From an uncultured Planctomycetaceae bacterium (GTDB lineage Bacteria > Planctomycetota > Phycisphaerae > UBA1845 > UTPLA1), in the NCBI GenBank assembly GCA_938008425.1, contig CALLKH010000109.1, forward strand, positions 1 to 6,617: a stretch of DNA of 6,617 nucleotides. The letters run 5' to 3'. The position numbers were made by a program, and so were the translations under genes. The notes beneath the pieces are model-generated. The model searched no databases. It was not told where the DNA came from and saw only the letters and a program-made list of their open reading frames with translations. The number at the start of each line of letters is the position of its first letter. Position 1 is the stretch's first letter. Below are positions 6,408 to 6,617 of this stretch, in pieces.

Positions 6408-6518
6408 CTTCGTTTGGTGAGGATGCCGCAGATCCGACCACCAACCCATAAGACCGAATTGGAAGGCGTCCGCCGGAACTGATTGCCCGCCGTGATTCGA
6501 CTTGACGGTCCCGTTATG

Positions 6519-6550
6519 CTCCTCGCCGGGTCAATCCCGGAAAGAGGAGG
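6519..6550 (+). promoter_or_regulatory. Hairpin able to mask the ribosome binding site of the 6556 gene
   Basis: CTCCTC (6519-6524) is complementary to GAGGAG (6544-6549), which is part of the ribosome binding site AGGAGG (6545-6550). Between them CCGGG (6526-6530) pairs with CCCGG (6536-6540) around the loop TCAAT. The two stems stack with only a 1-by-3 internal loop (G / AAA), giving an 11-bp interrupted hairpin that would hide the site 5 bases before the ATG. Whether the transcript includes 6519 is unknown, since no promoter was identified. Confidence 0.4.
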
Positions 6551-6555
6551 ATTTA

Positions 6556-6617
6556 ATGGAAACGCTTCAGTACGCCAGGGCGCCTGAGATTCCGTCGTTC
6601 GACACGCTTGAGAAACT
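6556..6617 (+). CDS. Unidentified gene, N-terminal fragment
   Basis: The ATG at 6556 is preceded by a perfect AGGAGG (6545-6550) with a 5-base gap, the strongest ribosome binding site in the window. Twenty codons plus two bases remain before the right edge; the product begins METLQYARAPEIPSFDTLEK. That is too little to name a family: there is no signal peptide or motif. The site may be masked by the hairpin at 6519-6550. The opening METL...R.P resembles the start of the small minus-strand frame at 6349. I am confident that this is a gene start but not of its function. Confidence 0.7.
   Translation, partial: METLQYARAPEIPSFDTLEK

Noticed and set aside
6124..6449. Two overlapping minus-strand frames of about 105 codons
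   Set aside because: They run through the terminator hairpin and T-run and through the 24-bp palindrome, have Arg-rich shadow-like composition, and lack start signals.
6502..6520. TTGACG and TATGCT upstream of the 6556 gene as a promoter
   Set aside because: The hexamers are separated by only 7 bases, and no suitable partner exists for either at normal spacing.
1..6617. tRNA, rRNA, CRISPR array, insertion sequence or phage genes
   Set aside because: No T-loop GGTTCGAATCC-type motif, regularly spaced direct repeats, transposase motifs or ribosomal RNA sequence was recognised on either strand.

Overview
The window (6617 bases, GC-rich) reads as a chromosomal piece of a planctomycete-like bacterium. 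The main reasons are a secreted protein ending in a thrombospondin-3-like calcium loop followed by a pair of dockerin-like calcium loops, an N-terminus typical of planctomycete site-2 proteases, and widely spaced genes in both orientations. This assignment is inference from protein style, not from a marker gene.

Layout, left to right. (1) 1-185, minus: the N-terminus of a membrane-embedded site-2 (M50-like) protease running off the left edge. (2) 186-360: a divergent promoter region in which both genes have a -10-like hexamer 7-8 bases before their ATG and may be leaderless. (3) 361-2661, plus: a fused alpha+beta E1 component of a thiamine-diphosphate 2-oxoacid dehydrogenase. (4) 2722-4053, plus: an exported endonuclease/exonuclease/phosphatase-fold protein with a calcium-binding tail. 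(5) 4054-4395: no gene; two inverted copies of a small hairpin repeat with compensatory stem changes, then an intrinsic terminator serving the next gene. (6) 4396-4869, minus: a small membrane-anchored protein of unknown function. (7) 5134-5943, minus: an inositol-monophosphatase-family enzyme, most like HisN-type histidinol phosphatase. (8) 5944-6555: 612 bases without a recognisable protein family, containing a convincing minus-strand intrinsic terminator, a possible 29-residue minus-strand ORF ending in it, a perfect 24-bp palindrome, and a hairpin that could mask a ribosome binding site. (9) 6556-6617, plus: the start of an unidentified gene with a perfect AGGAGG site, cut by the right edge.

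The genes do not form an obvious pathway or operon. The E1 has no E2/E3 partner here, and the phosphatase has no histidine genes beside it. No defence system, mobile element, CRISPR array or tRNA was found. The least explained part is 6235-6558, where a terminator-bounded short transcript and a new gene diverge around a palindrome and share the first nine coding bases (ATGGAAACG). I found nothing that I can honestly call a new system; that segment and the covarying hairpin repeat are the best candidates for a second look.
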